This document shows positions 10,172 through 22,270 of a stretch of 64,000 bases of DNA, in pieces; the stretch's first letter is position 1, and every line of letters begins with the position of its first letter. This DNA comes from Onychostoma macrolepis. Lineage: Eukaryota > Chordata > Actinopteri > Cypriniformes > Cyprinidae. The DNA is taken from contig NC_081161.1 of assembly GCF_012432095.1 (NCBI RefSeq), positions 19,758,478 through 19,822,477 on the forward strand, written 5' to 3'. The translations under genes and the position numbers were made by a program. The notes beneath the pieces are model-generated. The model was not told the origin of the DNA and did not search any database. It worked only from the letters and a program-made list of their open reading frames with translations.

Positions 10172-11517
10172 TACAGATGTATAGGCCTGACTACATTTAT
10201 TTGCATCGTTACATGTGTCATGTTATTAACATTTCACCAAAATCAAGTTTAAGGTTTTGACCAGCGAATGTTTTTTTCCCGTCCTTAACGCCACATCAAA
10301 GGTAGTACGGGAACTTGCAGGTCATGCAGTTTACTGCCGCTATGTGGACGCTCAGTTTTTTTCTGTTATTTGGCCAAAGTATAAAAGATTCAGCGCTTCG
10401 CACAAGCTATTTGGCTGTGACTTGCCAACAAATGCTAAGACACTCTTCTCCGCTCCTCAAATGCAAAACAACAACAAAAAAACCTCAGCCTTTATAAATA
10501 TAGTCTTTTCTTGAGAAAACGCTGTACTTATTCAATTAACAGTTCTTTGTTTACCGTCAGACAGCAAACAAGCAGAGATGCTCTAAACTGCGCGCCGCAC
10601 TTCGTTCACGAGAGTTTGAGGAGCCAATGGCGTTACGAGCTCCGTAGCAGTTATATTTCCGATTTGAGCTTGAGTTTCAGAATGCTTTGGATAATGTAAC
10701 GTTAGCTTTTGTTGACGCTACCGCGCTACTTGATCAAAAAAAAAAAAAAAAAAAAAAAGAGCTTCCCTACTGAAAAGCTGTTTGATTCAGAAAGCGGCGA
10801 CGTTACCACCACGCTACTGAGAAATGTAGTTAAACTAGTAGCGACGCTACACTGCAAGACAGTATATACAAACAACTCATTTCAAGTCATTTTGTTTTTG
10901 CACCTTGGTTTTTGTTTTTTTGTTTTTGTTTTCTATTGCACGCTTGCTTTTGGTTTATTCACGGATGGGTCAAAAACATGATTTCTGTACAGCTGCATTG
11001 AAACAATATTTGTATAGTGCTTTTTAAAAAACTTGACATTTGCTCACATGTTCCTCACAGTTTTTCTTTAGTTTACGTATAGCCCCCCCACCCCCTCACA
11101 GCCTATAATGTCACAGATTGTTCCATCTATCTAATACCACACTTACAGTACAACACTTGACACGTGTTGAATGTTGCTGCATTCTGGAGGATTTATATTC
11201 TAGGGGAGTTACATAACTTGTTTGGTCTGAAATAAAGTGAAACATCTAACATTATATCACATCGCAAATTATATGTAATAAAAATGAATATAACAACTTT
11301 TATTGCGATTCACCTGTATGTGCCTTCTCAATAGTGATTTGTAGGTTGACATACATTATACAAATGAGGAGCATAAATTCGCTCAGTGTGTCCTAAAGTA
11401 CTGTGCAGATTAACGTTATGAAAGCCAAATAAGAATTTGACATTGACCAGGATTATTTCACTTTCCTGTGCATGAGCATCGTCTGCTATAACTGCTATAG
11501 CCTAACCCGCCCACCCC
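10172..11517. other. Upstream intergenic region of the cadherin gene
   Basis: No gene is seen. A poly-A run lies at 10736-10758. Sequence near 10780-10860 with repeated GTAG/GCTAC words resembles a hAT subterminal region and may pair with the fragment at 762. From about 10990 onward the sequence looks single-copy. Confidence 0.45.
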
Positions 11518-11543
11518 CACCACACACACACACACACACACAC
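11518..11543. repeat. (CA)n microsatellite upstream of the cadherin promoter
   Basis: CA dinucleotide tract after a CCCACCCCCACC stretch. Confidence 0.9.
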
Positions 11544-11599
11544 AAGTTGCTTAAGCCAAATAAAAACTCAATCCTATAGGAAAGAGTTCCCTTGAGGAA

Positions 11600-11841
11600 T
11601 CCCTGTCTTGTCCAAAGCCCCGCCCCTCGCGCGTGGCGCTGTCCATCACAGTAGTGCTGCTCTCTGAATCTCCGCGAGCTCAAGCGCGCGCCCGAGCAGA
11701 TCGCTGCTGAAGCGCGAGGCGACGGAGGGAAAGTTGTGCTGCTCAGACTCTGGAGGATCACCGTCCAACGAACGAAGAGCGAATTTACGCACCATGAACA
11801 CTGTCGCTTGAGAAAAGCAAGAGTGCTATAAACTTACAATC
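11600..11841 (+). promoter_or_regulatory. GC-rich putative promoter and 5' UTR of the cadherin gene
   Basis: Base composition changes abruptly from AT-rich to CpG-rich about 240 bases before the start codon, and stays so through the coding exon. A GC box (GCCCCGCCCC) lies at 11617-11626. No TATA box sits at a useful distance. This suggests a CpG-type promoter with dispersed start sites. The exact transcription start is unknown. Confidence 0.55.
11794..11811 (+). CDS. Five-codon upstream ORF
   Basis: ATG AAC ACT GTC GCT TGA lies 30 bases before the main start codon. Its context GCACCATGA has A at -3, a good Kozak match. If present in the mRNA, it would be expected to dampen translation of the main frame by requiring re-initiation over a short spacer. 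Whether it lies within the transcribed 5' UTR is inferred, not shown. Confidence 0.45.
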   Translation: MNTVA

Positions 11842-12823
11842 ATGTTTTGGACTATTTTGTTGCCATATTGTGTGACTTTTGTGCTGGGAAATAAGACCGA
11901 CGAACGAATACCTTTCTTCCACGGGCATGTGTTTGAGAACTCTCCTCCTGGCTCAAAAGTGAACGGACTGAGTATCCCGGTGAAGCGCATCGATCCGCAG
12001 CGATGGTGCTCCAAGTCCGGGATGCACCTGAAACTCCTGGGGGACAGGAGTGAAGATTTTCACGTCTTCGCGCACCACAAGCGAGGACACATATTACTGA
12101 AGACCTCTAACGTTCTCGATCGAGAGGAGCGCGCTGAGTATCTCCTCAGTCTGGCGCTGTGCTGTCAGAGCTGCGCTTCAGCCGTGCGCGTCGTGGCCGA
12201 AGTTGCTTCAATTAAAGTGGACGTGCTCGATACGAACGACCACGAGCCCACTTTCCAACACGCAGACGTCAAAATAACTTTGGACGACGCCACGGCCCTG
12301 AGGTCGGTGGTGTACACGGTGAAAGCGGAGGACATCGACAGCGGCAAAAACGCCGAGCTCATATACTACGCGCTCCCTAGAAACGGCAGTTTCTATGTGG
12401 TGCCCAAAACCGGCGACATCCTTCTCGTGGACTCGATTCTGGGTCTCGCGCAGCCCATAAAGTTCAGCGTGTTTGCGCGAGACCACGGCTGGCCCGCTCG
12501 GACCAGTCAGAATATGGATGTAGAGATCAGTCCGCGCCAATGGCCGGCCCTTCCTCTGATCGATAACGGACTCTCGAGAAAGTCCCGCTCCGTGCCGGAG
12601 CCGGTGCTTATCACCGTGTCCGAAGACGCGAGTATCGGCTCCGTCATAATGAATCTACACCCGGTGAGGTTTCAGTCCGCCAGTTTTGAGCTGATTCACC
12701 CGGACGCGGATAACTCTCCCGTCACCGTGAGTCGGGACAGCGGAGATTTGCTTATATCAAGGCGGCTCGACAGAGAGACGCAGCCGCTAGTGGAGATAAC
12801 TGTAAAAGTACAAGATAAGCGAG
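11842..12823 (+). CDS. Large atypical cadherin, first coding exon (N-terminal three cadherin repeats)
   Basis: This is the start of a membrane cadherin for calcium-dependent cell contact. Residues 1-16 form a hydrophobic signal peptide, followed by an N-glycosylation site (NKT, 17-19). Repeat 1 (about 24-138) has NVLDREERAEY and the linker DTNDHEP (from 130). Repeat 2 (about 139-235) has AEDIDSGKNAEL and FARDHG. However, its linker lacks DxNDxxP and reads EISPRQWPALPL. An RKSR motif follows. Repeat 3 (about 250-327) has SEDASIGS and LDRET (309-313). Frame and similarity end at VQDKR, exactly where GAG|GTGAGTG gives a strong donor (GT at 12824, phase 1). The frame running on to 13002 is intron read-through. 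Sequence style fits the FAT/Dachsous/type III group, but I cannot name the gene. Downstream exons lie beyond what I can identify. Confidence 0.85.
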
Positions 12824-13002
12824 GTGAGTGCGCCGTGACTAATCCAAATATCTCTACAATACGACTATATGCCCCGGTCCCTCTCCTACCTGTACAGTGC
12901 GTGGCACTGTCTCCAGCGCGTGCAGGCAGATTTCACCTGAACACCCCAAAAAATGACGCGCGCCTCATGTACCCAAATCCTCCTCCTCTTCCCTCAGACT
13001 GA

Positions 13003-15082
13003 GCACGTCATATGCAGCTTCCCTCATTACAGATGCACAAAGTTCACAGCAATCAAAGTTTAATTATCACTCGCGGTAAAGGCTGGCGTGCTATTGACAC
13101 GAGTCAAGGCGCAGATGAAACCATGGGTGCGCTGCTGCATGAATGAAAGCTTTCGATTGCATTGTGATGCTGAAATATATGCATACACACCTGGGTGACA
13201 AATGCAGAAACTTAACATAAAATGATCATTTAATGTATATACTGTAAACTTTGGCATTAGTAGGATTAGTAGGATCAACAGCATCTTTGCATCTCCTTGA
13301 CTTGTGACTATAATTTTGGTCATTTCTACTCAATTTTGTGAGAATTTAACTGGATTTTCTTAATTGGTGTTTAAATTCAAAGTTGTCAAGAAAAGTGCTA
13401 TGCACTTATCACTGCAGGTTGCCAGCAGTTTTATAATTAAGCTCAAGTTTTACATTTCAGCGGGTTGTGCATATTGCTTTGTTCATCACATCACGATTTT
13501 CTTCCCCTATACCTTGGGCTTTAAATAATTCCTCTCCATTTAAACGGGTCATTCAGTCAGTGCTCAGCAATTTATGTCTTTGTGTGTGTGTTTGAGGGAG
13601 AAAAGGAGGGAATTTGGTATATAAGGCGCTCACATGGGCCCTTTTACAGAATCATATCATACTTCTGTATTCACCTGTAATTGCGTCCTTTGCGTTGCAG
13701 TTGAACCCTGCACATCAAGCTGACTTTTGGCACGAATCCGGGGTGATTTAATCCTTTTTGAGTTGGAGATTGTGCTCTACTTTCCTTCATCTGCTCGCAT
13801 TAGCTATGTAATCCCATCTCATTCACTTTCTCATTTTGGGGATTTCAGACTGGCAGCGCAGTTAGAGGAAACTGCAGGGAAGATGAGGCGTTTAGTGGAA
13901 TGTGCTCATATTTGAGCAGTTGACCGGGCATGATTTAGCAGTCTGTGATTTAATTAGTGTTGGTTTGTTAATCAGGGACTTTCTGCTTGCTGGACCTGCG
14001 GCTCTGGAGCCACTGCTTTTTTTTTTTTTTTCTTGAGTCCGTGTTCCTAGCATATGTTCAAGGGCGCTTGTTTGTGCGTGTGGGGATGTTTTCAGGTCTG
14101 TCAATGTTGTGCGATGCGTGGCCCTCTGTGAAAGCTTAGCACAAACAATGAGGCCAAACAGCTGGTTTTAATCAGGAGCGCGAAGAACGTCTGCTGACCT
14201 CACATTTGCCTGTGGCTCTTTGGAAGTAATGAGCTTTCAGGTAACCACATTTATTTAAAAGATGGGGATTTTTTTAGTGTGTATTAAAGATATTTTTATC
14301 TTTCCTCTTCTTTAGCTTTGGATATTGCATTTTTCCCCCCTATCAAGCTCTTATATATATATATATATATGGAACACATCATATTTCCTAAGAGAATGAA
14401 GTCAAATTTCTCTTTTGAATTAGCTGAACATCATTCATTATTTAAATTACGATGCAAAAACCAGTCACAAAGTGAGAATTTATCATTTGAACAAATCTCT
14501 AGGCATATACGCTCCAAAAAAATCATTAAACAACCACAACCTTGCAGAGCAATTGACAACAGCCTCCGAAGCAACTTTAAAACCTCAAAGCTATACTTTG
14601 ATCTCCACTAGGTATTCAATGATTAATACATTGAGAAGACCAAAACAATCTAAATGCACTGGGTAGGCCGCTGATACTCTCAAGTACAACATTCTCCTCC
14701 AGAACAATCAAGGAAGTGACAGTGTCTGGAGGTGAATGTAGAGTGTCTTCATTATCTCATGCTGCTGTCAAGATTGCTGAATGTTAACAACGTTCATCTC
14801 CTTCTCTTTTCTGTACTTTTCTCTTTTGTCTCGCTTTTGAGTGCTAACTGGATGAATGTACCGAGTACCTTTTAAACAGAATGCTTTTTGTTATATCTGA
14901 CCTAACACGATGGTGCTTGAAGCAGATATTTAAATATTGAAATGATTTGGTACCTGTGTCACTAACGTCTGTCTTAAGTTTGTATGAGAGAGAACGTCTT
15001 AATTAGCCCTTCTACAAATGAATGTCTTAAATTGGAGCAGAAAGTCTTAAATTAATAAAGTCATAACATTACATGTTGCATG
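13003..15082. other. Apparently single-copy intron sequence
   Basis: No repeat ends or genes are seen. There is a short TA run near 14351-14370 and poly-T at 14018-14031. Confidence 0.45.
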
Positions 15083-15403
15083 CACTGCAAAAAAAGCTTC
15101 ATATGTAGTTTTCTAGTTCAAATATCTAAACATCCTTAAATCAAGATATATTTACTTGGGATGCAAAATAAAAATAGTTGAAGTCTTGTTTTATGAGAAA
15201 TTGAAAGGGGTTTAATTTTTTTTCTTCCTCATTTGAATTTAGTTGTTTCTGGCAGATTTGTTCTTGTTTTAGTTGTAAACTCAACTTCGTTTTAATCAGG
15301 TTCACACAAAACAAGACTTGTTATCTTCTGTCATTTTCTTCTCATTGTGTTTTGATTTTAAAATGACAAAAATAACGAGGAAGAACATTACATTTTTGCA
15401 GTG
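15083..15403. mobile_element. Small EnSpm/CACTA-like MITE
   Basis: It begins CACTGCAAAAAAAGCTTC and ends CATTTTTGCAGTG, inverted ends flanked by TG on both sides (15081-15082, 15404-15405). About 320 bases, no coding capacity. The CACTG terminus with a 2-bp duplication matches the pattern of the larger elements at 1550 and 19911. Confidence 0.7.
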
Positions 15404-17317
15404 TGATAAAGATCTTTTGTGTTTTCAAACTCTTGTTAATAGAACTCATTGTGTGCTCCCTAGAAATGCACATTTAGAGAATATATTGACATACTGTTTT
15501 CCCTGTTTTTACTGTTTTCATCTTGAAATTCTTAAAATTGTCTTAAATATACCTTCATACAACCCTGTATAAGCCAAAAAATACTTGCAACATTATACAA
15601 TATTTTAACTAATTTTGCCAGATCACTAATAAAGTGATGTAATGTTTATTTACCAATCGACTAAATCAGATTTGTACCTTAAAATGTACTTAGAACTTCC
15701 ATTATAATACAGGTGCTTTAGCAGAAAACAATCGTAAGTGGCCTGTTCATAACTCCAATACACACAAAGCCAAAACACCATCAGGGTAAAACACATGATA
15801 CTAAATTAATACAATAAACATTAACTCATATAACACCAAACCACACTAATGTATGTTACTGATTACAAAAACGTACAAACTATTGAAATAAAATGAAATC
15901 ACGATATGCCAGGCAGGAATTTCTGGGAATGTCCTTTCACTATTTTCCGTAGATTAATTCTTAGTTTTTACTTGCAAAAAATCATTTGTAATTTTAAACC
16001 GTATGTAGAAAGGAAACTTGCAGTTAACCGATCAACAGGTTTATACTGTGTAATTTTTACATAAAAAAGACTAAAATGCTAAACATTTTTTTTTAATGTT
16101 AAACACTGTTCAACATTTTGATTTTGAATCTAAATGATTAGATTTTACATTTGCATTTTTCAGTGCAAGTATACATAACTGATGTACCTGTGTATTAATA
16201 AATCTTCATAAATGTAAATTATTCCAGACATCATCTCTCTTCCTACAAATCACTCCATGCATCTTCCTTTTCCGTGCATGCTGATGTGTTGCGTCTGTAG
16301 AATCACTGAGCAAGTCTGGGTAATTTGACCAAACAGTCCAGTCTGAGTTGTTTTTCTGGGTCTTTCCTTTCTTTTCCCCCTACATTTCTTCATTATCTTT
16401 CTAACTCTCCACCTCACTTTCTATCTTTTTCCTCATAACCCTTCAGCTTTCTTGTCAGAGGACGTCTGATGCTGCCAGTCTTTGTGGTATCAGTGCTGTG
16501 GGATCAATTAACCCCTGCACAGAGGATGCTGATAGATAGTTTGTGTGTGCTTGCGTACAGAGCCAGTAATTGTGTGTAAACCAATGACAGACTTCGTATC
16601 CCAATCTCAACAGCGCAGTGTAATCTTACTTTAGAGATGTCATCGACTGTCTTGCTCAAGCCTTCTTTCTCTCTCAATTAGACATGATGGAGTCGAGCTC
16701 CTTGTAATTCAGTGCAAGTTTTCAGATTGAAAAGAGATTGACACTAGCCTATTCTTCCCTCTCTCACGCAGCTGGCCTAGAACATTCTGCTCTTAGTCAT
16801 TTCCGTTGTCTATATTTCGTTAAGGTGGCAGATATGCATTTTCAGACAATGAACACGCATTTCTATTATCCTCGCATGTGGAGTATGACCCAGGTGTCTG
16901 AAGCCACAGTTTTTGCATTAGACCAGCAAGCATGTGTTTTGCAAGGGAGATTCTGAGCCCCATTCTGGTAATGGCCCTAAACACCTACATCAACAGGGCT
17001 TAATTTGAATGACAGGCTCAATGTTTTTCTGGGTCTTGACCAGCCTTCAATACTGAAAATCTGTTAATCTGGTCAGCATGAGCCAAAGAGTTACCACAGC
17101 ATATGGGGAGCTTCTTCCGCCAGGGACACAGAGGAGCTAGCAAATGCTTCACAGGGTCAGACATTTGCACACGCTCACACATAGACTCAAACACTCTAGC
17201 AAAAGCCCTAAAACTGTGTGCAAAACCTGCTCTCTAGTAGACAACACACATATATTTCCAGATAACCCTGGTAACACATGAGTACACTTAATTTCTCTTG
17301 CAGTATCTGACGTATAT
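15404..17317. other. Apparently single-copy intron sequence
   Basis: No gene is seen. The stretch 16240-16980 is less AT-rich and lacks repeat signatures. Confidence 0.4.
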
Positions 17318-18531
17318 ACTGCCGTGCAAAGACAAAAGACCGTAACTTCGATTTTGGTCGAAAATGAGTTATTGATATTTTTGGGACATTCAAGACATCC
17401 TTTATCATGTGCATAAGTATCTTGAGTCAATTTAGTTGTTTTTCCGAGAAAATAATGGGTCGTCTTAACCGTAACTCAAAAAGCCCTGGGGAAACCAAGG
17501 CAGAACACCGTATAACACCAGTTCACTTTGTTTGGAACGCTCAAAATGAGTTATGGCGTTCTGCCTTTCTTTAGCCGCGCGTCAATATGAAGTTATTGTG
17601 CCGGCTTGGAGTTATAAGGTGTTCTCCTTTTGTTTTACTGACCATTAAAAACTGCCACGTTTTAATTACGGTGTAACTTGTATACTTTCATACAACTGAT
17701 CTGTCACTGAAGCACTTTGTTAGACAAACAAATTAGATCTCGATCTACCAAACAGCTCCATATAACAAAGCACTGTAAAGAGACTACCTTGGCAGCAATA
17801 CATAATCGTGAATAACCTTTAAAGATTTTTTTTATTATTATTATTTCCTTTTTGTAATGCAGATTATTCACCAGGCTGTCGCTTCTAGTTGGACGTGTAT
17901 GGACTTGAATGCCGTAGCATGTAGCATGATCGATCATAAAATCAGTGTTCAGATGTTTAATCCACAAGCATTCTGAGCATTATTCCTGCTTGCTGGCGTT
18001 CACATCAATCCACAAGTTGTTCTTTTAGGTTAGGCTATTTTCATTCAAGTCAATAAAAAAGCAATTACGCGATGTCTAGCATTCTTTGACATTACTGAGC
18101 ATAGCAAATAAATTGGTTGCAAAACGGTATTCACTCACATGTTTAACTTTTAGTCCGCTTGTTATCGTCAAAAAAACTAATAATAGTCACATTTCTATGC
18201 AATAGCCTATATGAGATAGCCCATGAACACTAGATATTATACAGGTGTTACTGTAGCTTAACGATTTTGTAAATGGTAATCAGCAACCAAATATTGATAA
18301 TGTGGAAGTTACTGTCTTGGTGTGAATGCAAAGGCAGAGTACAGTAACTTCAAAATAGGGGTAAAAATTTTGAGCTCACAATTTTTTAATGTAGATCATT
18401 TTCATTACTAAAACATCTAATTGTCAAATTTCCAGTGTCCTACCTATAATTAATTTGGCTGGACAAATAAAAAACTTTGAAGTAATTTTTCTCAGTTTCA
18501 CACTCTAGCGAGTTAAGGTATTTTGCCTTTT
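17318..18531. mobile_element. Unassigned TIR element with repeated internal phrase (type 2)
   Basis: The left end reads CTGCCGTGCAAAGACAAAAG and continues ACCGTAACTTCG. The complement of the right end reads CTGCCCCAAAAAGGCAAAAT and continues ACCTTAACTCG. Flanks are ATATA-rich on both sides. The phrase GGCAGAATACCGTAACTT, in variants, recurs about 8 times in both orientations (near 17332, 17468, 17502, 17556, 17612, 18245, 18310, 18332 and 18510). No coding region is present. Confidence 0.6.
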
Positions 18532-18737
18532 TGGGGCAGTAATATACATACAGATCTTTAAGGTCCTTAAAGGTTCATATGTAAAGACGTTCTCACACCT
18601 TTGGACAATGCACAACATTTTCACCAGCTGTCAATTTTTTTTCTTTTTTTTTTTTTCTTTTATAGTAGAAACTTAAAAGTGCACACACATGATGCCTCAG
18701 CAGTTTTTAATGTTTTTTTTATTTTTTTATTAAATTA

Positions 18738-19190
18738 AAGGGATTGTTCACCCAAAAATGAAAATCCTGTAATTAATTACTCGACCTCATGTCGTTCCAA
18801 ACCCCTAAAACCTTTGTTCATCTTCTAACACAAATTAAGATATTTTTGATGAAATCCGAGAGCTTTCTGACCCTGCGTGGAAAGCAATGCAACTGAAATG
18901 TTCCCAGGCCCAGAAATGTACAAAGGGTGTCGTTAAAGCTGTCCATGTGACATCAGTGAATCAACCGTAATTTAATGGTATACGGTACGTTATCTGTGAT
19001 TGGGAGGAGAAGAATTGTTGAATAAAGTTGTTATTTTTGTTTTCTTTGCACACAAAGTTTTCTCGTAGCTTCATAAAATCATGGTTGAACCACTGATGCC
19101 ACATGGGCTATTTTAACGATGTCCTTACTACGACATGAGTGTGAGTAATGAATGACAGAATTTTTCATTTTTGGGTGAACTATCCTTTTA
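18738..19190. mobile_element. MITE with TTCACCCAAAAATGAAAAT ends
   Basis: The left end AAAGGGATTGTTCACCCAAA is matched in complement by the right end TTTGGGTGAACTATCCTTTT. The interior has the phrase CATGTCGTTCCAAACC, also found in relatives at 53586-53838 and 26047-26120. About 450 bases, no protein. Confidence 0.75.
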
Positions 19191-19910
19191 AGCTATATTC
19201 ATTATCATGTTGCGCAAACGGTGCACAGAGGTATGCAAGTACATATTTTGACAGGCAGGTAGGACTGTGTATCGTCATGTTCAGACTGAACATTTTGATT
19301 GGACGAACATTTTATGGTCATACGCCTTCCACAAACAATATAAATACATATAAATAAATTTAGACCACTTAACTTAGTGATTACTATTAGGATGTGAAGA
19401 GACTTTCAACCAACATAACAATAAATGTTTTTGAACCAAATCACCTACCCTGCCTTTAAATTTTAATTGAAATGATTTTTTTTTTGATTTATAAAAATTA
19501 CATTGGTTATCTATCTATCTATCTATCTATGGCTTAGTTCACACTCCAGGTCTTAATGCTCAGATCGGATTTTTTGCTGATTTTTGCGCTGTTCACAGTC
19601 ATTTAAATGCAACTGCCATCAATCTCATGTGTGAACCGTATACGACCCTGAAGTGACCCGCATGCGCAGAAGAAGACGTGACGTCAGACGCAGCGCACTG
19701 TGTTTGCGGAAATAAAAATGGATGCTGCTCATGTTAGCGCGTGTTTAGCAATTTTTAAGTTAATGTGCAATCGGAGCCTAAATAACAAAGTGATAAGAAG
19801 AAGAATATTAAGAAGAAGGAGAGTGTGATTTCCTCCAGCGCAGAATTGTGACGTCTGACGCATTTCAATGATGTAAAAATCGCATGAAATGCGACATGGC
19901 AATTCATCTA
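19191..19910. other. Intron with (TATC)n repeat and a repeat fragment
   Basis: A (TATC)n tract lies at 19508-19531. From 19533 to about 19905 the sequence looks like part of a hAT-type dispersed repeat, with TTCACACTCCAGGTC and TCAGATCGGATTTTTTGCTG words. It has no complete ends. Confidence 0.4.
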
Positions 19911-20179
19911 CACTGTTAGACATTTCAGAGGGTTTTTACATGAACTTACTGGCAACACTGTTAAGTGTTTACAGTACCAAACATTACATTAAGATTTACA
20001 GTACCAAACAGTATTTGATTTACAGTTGCAAACTGTACTGTCCAATTCATCAGTATACTACTGTAATTCATTCATTTTAATATAGATTTCATTAGATTTT
20101 ATAATTTTTATATAGAATTCATTTTATTTTTTACTCTACATAGGTACTACTGGCATTCAATTAAAACAGACACAATAAT

Positions 20180-22270
20180 TACAAAATATCAAATTCTTTA
20201 TTTAAAAAACATTGCATGTATAACAATTAAAAATACAGACTTCCAATGCTGGAACAGTGCATCTTCACCATTTCTCCTGTCTTAGGACGGTTTGCAGTGC
20301 ATTATGTTGTATCCTCTGGATTCATCCTCACAAAGAATATTTAGGCAACAGAAACATAATGAGGAAAAAAGACAAGCAGCCAAAGAATACATAGCCATCT
20401 GCAAAACCCAGGTGCTGCTCCAAAACGTGGCCACCACCTTTGCTCACCCTCCACTTTGTTAGTGACAGAAATGTCTTCTCTGAAAAACAAGAAGTAGAAA
20501 TAGCACACTTTTAAAAGGCAAACCTCATATAGAATACACAAATCTCTCAAATGTTCTCTAACCATGAATTATCAGTGTCAGGGTGGCTGGCATAATGCTT
20601 CATTGCAGTTGCCTTTAAAACACAAATACAAAAAATGCAGTGAATCTTAAATTACATTAAAAACTATAACAAACTAATTCTAAAACTAGAAAGGCAGCTA
20701 GCCATAAAACTAGTTTAACCTAGCTAACATACGATTTTATTTTCTCAATAGGCCACTGGCCAACATTAACTACTAACACCTGAACTAAATTTCACATTAG
20801 TTAACCTAATGTTAATATAAGATGAGACGTTGCTCGTTAAAAATAATTTTAATTCGGTAACTTAATTCAATAAGCTGACAAAAGTCATTTGAAACGCCAG
20901 CACAGTTTACCGTGGTAAAGTGATCAGGGTATCTTCCGTTCATTCATTTTTTAATTTAATATTAAAAACAGAAAAATAAGAAAACGTTCCTTTTTTAGTT
21001 TTTCAATTTTTCAAAAAAACTAAAAAACAAGAATTATGCTTGATTTTCCATTTTTACGCTCCTGGTTAGAAAATTAATTAACGACTTGAATATTCCATCT
21101 CTGCATGTGGGCGGGAATAAAATGCCCCTTTCCGCTGATTGGTCAACCAAACATTAAACCGTGCCGTCATTAGTTCTTCCGCAGTTCTGCGCAGCAGAAA
21201 ACAGTCCTGCTGCTACAGGATGCATTCTTAACGCGTTTATTGCAACTATATTTAATTACTTTCTCACCAAACAACCAGACTAACAAATGGCTAACGAATA
21301 GCCCATACTGGGGCAGAGCCTATAGACGGCTTACTTTTGTATGAGCTTAATTTCGGCAACCTGTGTGAGAAATAAGTTATTAAAAAAGTTATAAGTTATT
21401 ATTTTCTCATAGCTTAATATTAATTTGTTCACATCTGGACTCATAGCTACCCCCTAGCCTACATCGTTGGCACATCGACTGTTTTATTGAGCTGAGTTTT
21501 GGACAAGAGATGAAGTTGAAATGATATAGATATGACATTATTTCATATCAGTGTAGTATATGGTCTACTATTCTATTTTTATTTTATTGGTTTTCATTGT
21601 TATATTTTAGGGGTAATGTTAGCCGTTAGCCATTTGTTAGTCTGGTTGTTTGATGAGAAAGAGATGAAAGTTGCAATAAACGCGTTACGAATTATACAAC
21701 TGTAGCAGCAGGACTGTTTTCTGCTGCGCAGAACTGCGGAAGAACTAATGACGGCACGGTTTAATGTTTTGGTTGACCAATCATCGGAAAGGGACGTTTT
21801 ATTCCCGCCCACAAAAATTCAAGCTGTTTATTCATTTTCTAGCCCTGAATGTAAAAACGGAAAATCAAGCATAATTCATGTTTTTATTTTGTTTTTTTAA
21901 ATTGAAAAATGAAAAAAGGAACCATTTTCTTATTTTTCTGATTTTAATATTAAATTAAAAAATGAATGAACGGAAGATACCCTGATTTAAAGTACTGTAA
22001 CCGCCATGTTGACGAGTAAATGTTACTATGGGTTAAACTGGTGTGCAAAAATCTGACACAAACACACAGACAAACGTACATATATTTTTACCTTGCTTGC
22101 TGGTCTTATTCTCTCGTAAGGTGCATCGACACACAGTGCAGATGTTCTCCGGATCTCTTTCACTCTCGTGGGTTCATCCCTGGGCAAAACCCGCGACGCT
22201 GCCCCGCTGCTTCCGTGTCTTCCTCGGACGCGAGCGGAGCGGAAAGCAACAGACAACAATATAGAATCCA
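20180..22270 (-). pseudogene. Spliced gene-like cassette inside CACTA-like copy 2
   Basis: On the minus strand, exon 1 ends at 22092 (CAAG|GTAAAAA). Exon 2 is 20563-20612 (acceptor TTTTAAAG|GC, donor CATG|GTTAGA). Exon 3 starts at 20479 (TTTTTCAG|AGAAG), and AATAAA is at 20197-20202. The palindromic element lies in the intron between exons 1 and 2. Exon 1 is open from a methionine at 22271 to the donor in one frame, which stays open through exon 2 and stops at the exon 3 junction. Another exon 1 frame has ENICTVCRCTLRENK. Compared with copy 1, exon indels are 12, 9, 15 and 6 nt, plus a 1-nt homopolymer change late in exon 3. Confidence 0.4.
20923..21986. mobile_element. Foldback-like palindromic element
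   Basis: The two arms (about 20923-21300 and 21617-21986) are near-perfect inverted copies. They begin ATCAGGGTATCTTCCGTTCA and include matching blocks such as CAGTCCTGCTGCTACA. A loop of about 315 bases separates them. Copy 1 of the host element lacks the insertion, and TAAAGT flanks both sides as a likely duplication. No transposase is visible; an open frame on the minus strand has no known domain. Confidence 0.75.

Noticed and set aside
12165..12540. Minus-strand open frames opposite the cadherin exon
   Set aside because: Shadows caused by GC-rich coding sequence on the plus strand.
12824..13002. Open frame continuing past the cadherin exon to 13002
   Set aside because: Similarity to cadherins stops at VQDKR, precisely at a strong GT splice donor; the following residues are low-complexity and unlike any cadherin repeat.
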